Shown piece after piece: positions 18,312 through 20,655 of a stretch of 20,655 bases of DNA. Source of the stretch: an uncultured Gemmatimonadota bacterium (GTDB taxonomy: Bacteria > Gemmatimonadota > Gemmatimonadetes > Gemmatimonadales > Gemmatimonadaceae); assembly GCA_946480295.1 (NCBI GenBank), contig CAMLIT010000081.1, positions 1-20,655 of the forward strand. The letters run 5' to 3'. Under the pieces are notes generated by a model. That model was not told the origin of the DNA, searched no databases, and saw only the letters and a program-made list of their open reading frames with translations. The position numbers and the translations under genes are program-made. Every line of letters begins with the position of its first letter. Within the stretch, counting starts at the first letter, position 1.

Positions 18312-18372
18312 GCGGGCGGCGGGAAGCGGGAGGAGGTGGGGACGAGGGACGCGGGACGAGGGACGAGGGACG
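18312..18372 (-). repeat. Bipartite heptamer repeat before dcd
   Basis: On the minus strand: five CGTCCC-type heptamers (18372 down to 18338; two with T, one with G, one T, one C at the last position), a five-base spacer, then three degenerate CTCCCGC/TTCCCGC/CGCCCGC units (18332 down to 18312), ending at the dcd ATG. It has the same order and unit length as the array before radA. Confidence 0.9.
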
Positions 18373-18427
18373 CGGTGCGCCGGATCGAGATCGCGACGCG
18401 ACGTCACGCGGCGAATTGCGCGCGGGG

Positions 18428-18456
18428 AAGTTACGTGCCGACCGCGTGGGCGCCAA
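18428..18456 (-). promoter_or_regulatory. Putative dcd promoter (minus strand)
   Basis: On the minus strand TTGGCG (18456-18451), 17-base spacer, TAACTT (18433-18428). The -10 resembles the TAAGTT of hup and nuoA. It would give a leader of about 110 bases that includes the heptamer array. Weak match; listed because it is the best candidate. Confidence 0.3.
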
Positions 18457-18515
18457 GACACCGGCGTGTCGAGTGCGTGGAGCACAGCGCGTCGCGCGCC
18501 GCTCGCCGGCGTCCC

Positions 18516-18554
18516 GCGAGACACACGCGATGCTCCGCGTCGCGTGTGTCTCGC
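18516..18554. promoter_or_regulatory. 15-bp perfect inverted repeat upstream of the nuoA promoter
   Basis: GCGAGACACACGCGA (18516-18530), nine-base loop, TCGCGTGTGTCTCGC (18540-18554). It ends 16 bases before TTGACA of nuoA. No T-run follows on either strand, so a terminator is unlikely; an activator or repressor site or a supercoil-extruded hairpin is more likely. Confidence 0.75.
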
Positions 18555-18570
18555 AAGCTCTGCCGCGCGG

Positions 18571-18600
18571 TTGACACTGCCGTCCGGCGCTGGGTAAGTT
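18571..18600 (+). promoter_or_regulatory. Promoter of nuoABCD: TTGACA-N18-TAAGTT
   Basis: TTGACA (18571-18576), 18-base spacer, TAAGTT (18595-18600): both hexamers and the spacing equal those before hup. The predicted start near 18607 supports ATG 18656 (leader about 49 bases) over the GTG at 18617. Confidence 0.75.
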
Positions 18601-18655
18601 TCGCGCGCTGGACTTAGTGAAAGATTTCACGAAGTGCGGAGACGTCGGGAACTAC

Positions 18656-19060
18656 ATGGATCGCACCTACCTACCCGTCCTGCTGCTGCTCGGCTTCGTG
18701 GTCCTGAACGCCGGCGTCATTCTCCTGCTCTCGCACCTGACGCTGCGTCCCCGGCCGACCCCGGTCAAACAGACGCCGTACGAGTCCGGAATCCCGCCCC
18801 TCGGCGACGCGCGCGAGCGCTTCTCCGTGAAGTTCTACATGGTGGCGGTGCTGTTCATCATCTTCGACATCGAGACCGTCTTCATGGTCCCGTGGGGGGC
18901 GTACTTCCGCGAGCTGTCGTGCACGACGGCGCTCGTCGGCGGCCGGTGCCCGGCGGGGCAGCTGTCGCTGTTCGGCCTCGTGGAGATGCTCGTCTTCATC
19001 GTCATCCTCCTCGTCGGGTTCATCTACGTCTGGAAGAGGGGAGCGCTGCAATGGGATTGA
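18656..19060 (+). CDS. nuoA: NADH-quinone oxidoreductase subunit A
   Basis: A 134-residue membrane subunit of complex I near the quinone site. Three helices: about 6-28, 60-82 and 106-126. The conserved loop [24 protein letters not shown] (38-61) and [14 protein letters not shown] (67-80) with the membrane-buried Asp and Glu are diagnostic. ATG 18656 gives the usual N-terminus; a GTG at 18617 would add 13 polar residues and leave a leader of only about ten bases from the predicted promoter. First gene of the nuo cluster; its end overlaps nuoB by ten bases. Confidence 0.94.
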   Translation: MDRTYLPVLLLLGFVVLNAGVILLLSHLTLRPRPTPVKQTPYESGIPPLGDARERFSVKFYMVAVLFIIFDIETVFMVPWGAYFRELSCTTALVGGRCPAGQLSLFGLVEMLVFIVILLVGFIYVWKRGALQWD

Positions 19061-19671
19061 CGACACGCGCGGAGCCGCAGGTGGCCGAGACGTCGCAGGA
19101 CGTCCCGTGGGTCACGACGCGGCTCGACTTCGCCATCAACTGGGCGCGCGCGAACTCGCTGTGGCCGATGCCGTTCGGCACCGCCTGCTGCGCGATCGAG
19201 TACATGGCCACCGCGGCCAGCAAGTTCGACCTCGCGCGCTTCGGCATGGAGCGCCAGAGCTTCTCGCCGCGCCAGGCGGACCTGCTCATCTGCGCCGGCC
19301 GCGTGCCGTTCAAGCTCGCGCCGGTGCTGCGCCGCATCTGGATGCAGATGCCGCAGCCGAAGTGGGCGATCTCGATGGGCGCGTGCGCCTCGAGCGGCGG
19401 CATGTTCGACAACTACGCCGTCGTGCAGGGGATCGACACGATCATCCCGGTGGACGTCTACGTCCCCGGCTGTCCGCCGCGCCCGGAGGGGCTGCTCTAC
19501 GGCATCATGCTCCTCCAGAAGAAGGTCAAGAACGAGCGCTCGGCGGACAAGTCGCTGCGCCACGAGATGGAGCCCGATCCGAAGAGCCAGCTGTACATCC
19601 CGCCGTCGGTGATCGACGAGATCTCGGAGCCGTTCGGCAACTCCGTCCACCAGCAGCGGTCCGGGCTGTGA
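19051..19671 (+). CDS. nuoB: NADH-quinone oxidoreductase subunit B
   Basis: A 206-residue peripheral subunit carrying cluster N2, the last iron-sulfur cluster before quinone. The ligands are visible: the adjacent pair C46-C47 in GTACCAIE, C112 in GACASSGG and C141 in [14 protein letters not shown]. The C-terminal extension of about 40 residues after the core is charged and variable, as in other bacteria. GAGGGGAG (19036-19043) precedes ATG 19051, which overlaps the nuoA 3' end. The stop overlaps nuoC as GTGA. Confidence 0.97.
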   Translation: MGLTTRAEPQVAETSQDVPWVTTRLDFAINWARANSLWPMPFGTACCAIEYMATAASKFDLARFGMERQSFSPRQADLLICAGRVPFKLAPVLRRIWMQMPQPKWAISMGACASSGGMFDNYAVVQGIDTIIPVDVYVPGCPPRPEGLLYGIMLLQKKVKNERSADKSLRHEMEPDPKSQLYIPPSVIDEISEPFGNSVHQQRSGL

Positions 19672-20375
19672 GCGCCGCCTTCCGTCCATACCTCGGGGGC
19701 GGCGCGCTGCCGCCCGGCACGCCCGCGCCGACCACGCCGAAGAACATCGAGTATCGCGGCGGCGCGGCGAACCCCTCGGCCGACGCGCTCAGGGAGCGCT
19801 TCGGCGCCGCCGTCGAGCGCGTCGACGTCGTGTGGGGGGAGACGACGGTCATCGTCTCGCGCGACCGCGTGCACGAGATCGTGCAGTGGCTGCGCGACGA
19901 TCCCGGCCAGCGGTACGACTATCTCTCGGACGTGACGGCGGTCGAGTACCGCGACGGGGAGCGTCCGCTCGAGGTCGTGTGGCACCTGCGCTCGGTGGCC
20001 CACCGCCGCTTCCTCCGTCTCAAGGTCCTGCTGCCGAAGACCGGCGTCCCGCTCGAGGTGCCGAGCGTGTGGGATCTGTACAAGGGCGCGGATTGGCTCG
20101 AGCGCGAGTGCTACGACATGTTCGGCATCCGGTTCGTCGGCCATCCCGACCTCCGCCGCCTCCTGATGTGGGAGCAGTACAAGGAGGGGCATCCGCTGCG
20201 GAAGAGCTTCCCGCTGCGCGGGCGCTTCAGTCGCTCGGAGCAGCTGCGCCAGGCGCTCGCCGCCAACCCCGAGGCCCGCTACTCGATGGAGGAGCTGCAG
20301 ATCGCCCAGGCGTTCGAGGACCTGCCGGGGGACATGCGGAAGCGGCTGGGGACCGGCGAGAGAACGGGAGAGTAA
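19668..20375 (+). CDS. nuoC: NADH-quinone oxidoreductase subunit C
   Basis: A 235-residue peripheral-arm subunit (30-kDa family). The signature [10 protein letters not shown] is at 145-154, followed by [25 protein letters not shown] (159-183). The first 35 residues are a Gly/Pro-rich extension. It is separate from nuoD, unlike the fused NuoCD of E. coli. GTG 19668 overlaps the nuoB stop by four bases; no ATG fits. The C-terminal 50 residues after the signature region are helical and charged and likely contact other peripheral subunits. Confidence 0.95.
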   Translation: MSAAFRPYLGGGALPPGTPAPTTPKNIEYRGGAANPSADALRERFGAAVERVDVVWGETTVIVSRDRVHEIVQWLRDDPGQRYDYLSDVTAVEYRDGERPLEVVWHLRSVAHRRFLRLKVLLPKTGVPLEVPSVWDLYKGADWLERECYDMFGIRFVGHPDLRRLLMWEQYKEGHPLRKSFPLRGRFSRSEQLRQALAANPEARYSMEELQIAQAFEDLPGDMRKRLGTGERTGE

Positions 20376-20381
20376 CGGGTC

Positions 20382-20655
20382 ATGGCGACGACGAAGCGCA
20401 CCGTGGAAGTGGAGCTGTCCACGACGGGGCTCGACGCCAACGGCCGCCCGCGGCGCGTGCCGCTGACGGCGACGGGCGCGGCGGTCGAGGAGTTCCAGGC
20501 GGCACCGCCCCTCGAGCCGGAGCTCGAGGGCGAGCACATGCTGATCAACATCGGGCCGCAGCACCCGGCGACGCACGGCGTGCTGCGCCTCGTCCTCGAG
20601 CTCGACGGCGAGACGGTGGTGCGGTGCATCCCGCACATCGGCTACCTGCACTGCG
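20382..20655 (+). CDS. nuoD: NADH-quinone oxidoreductase subunit D, N-terminal part (3' end outside window)
   Basis: ATG 20382 opens a frame that runs to the window edge (91 codons seen). The start of the 49-kDa family is clear: [25 protein letters not shown] begins near residue 53, with the quinone-site His of HPATHG, followed by IPHIGYLHC. About 50 Pro/Ala/Glu-rich residues precede the conserved part, longer than usual. GGGAG (20366-20370) lies 11 bases before the ATG. It follows nuoC by six bases, so the operon continues outside the window. Confidence 0.93.
   Translation, partial: MATTKRTVEVELSTTGLDANGRPRRVPLTATGAAVEEFQAAPPLEPELEGEHMLINIGPQHPATHGVLRLVLELDGETVVRCIPHIGYLHC

Larger units (their letters stand above)
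18312..18655. other. Divergent intergenic region dcd-nuoA (344 bases)
   Basis: No gene is seen. Going right from dcd it holds the heptamer repeat (18312-18372), a candidate dcd promoter on the minus strand (18456-18428), a GC-rich stretch, a 15-bp perfect inverted repeat (18516-18554) and the nuoA promoter (18571-18600). It is the main regulatory region of the window. Confidence 0.75.

Noticed and set aside
18312..18524. N-terminal extension of dcd upstream to 18524
   Set aside because: The extra 71 residues come from the heptamers and GC-rich spacer with no homology; dCTP deaminase normally starts at the SDRWI segment.
18617..18655. GTG 18617 as nuoA start
   Set aside because: It lies only about ten bases after the predicted transcription start and adds polar residues before the first membrane helix; ATG 18656 gives the family N-terminus.

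Overview
This is a GC-rich (visibly well above 60%), densely packed bacterial chromosome segment that carries only core housekeeping genes. The organism is most likely a member of Gemmatimonadota or a related high-GC didermic phylum. That is inferred from the overall protein character, the three-subunit SDH with a single cytochrome b, and the arginine/proline-rich heptamer repeats between genes; no marker in the window proves the taxon. I see no mobile element, CRISPR array, tRNA or rRNA.

Layout, left to right. (1) The C-terminal helicase part of dnaB, cut by the window edge. (2) A tightly overlapping + strand run radA-ispD-tsaC-ywlE-like phosphatase-aroE-comF, where stop and start codons mostly overlap as GTGA or ATGA. 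(3) Lower glycolysis: gap-pgk-tpiA. (4) secG and carA. (5) An HU/IHF-type histone-like gene with a clear promoter, two palindromes and a strong rho-independent terminator. (6) Molybdopterin synthesis: moaD-moaE-moaA. (7) mdh, then sdhC-sdhA-sdhB and a small membrane protein. (8) dcd on the minus strand, converging on the small membrane protein. (9) A 344-base divergent regulatory region, then nuoA-nuoB-nuoC and the start of nuoD.

Functionally the window joins DNA replication and repair (dnaB, radA, comF, dcd, hup), precursor synthesis (ispD, aroE, carA, moa), glycolysis, and the entry into respiration (malate dehydrogenase, succinate dehydrogenase, complex I).

No new multi-gene system is visible. 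The most unusual material is non-coding or low-complexity. A bipartite heptamer repeat, (CGTCCCT)n then (CCTCCCG)n, sits directly before the start codons of radA and dcd, and related heptamers run into the ends of moaE and moaA. At radA it forms a 25-codon upstream reading frame that ends in an ATGA overlap with the radA start, so copy-number change would shift frame. Other items are two matching TTGACA-N18-TAAGTT promoters (hup and nuoA), several perfect palindromes in regulatory positions, and a phosphatase whose signature points to protein arginine rather than tyrosine dephosphorylation.
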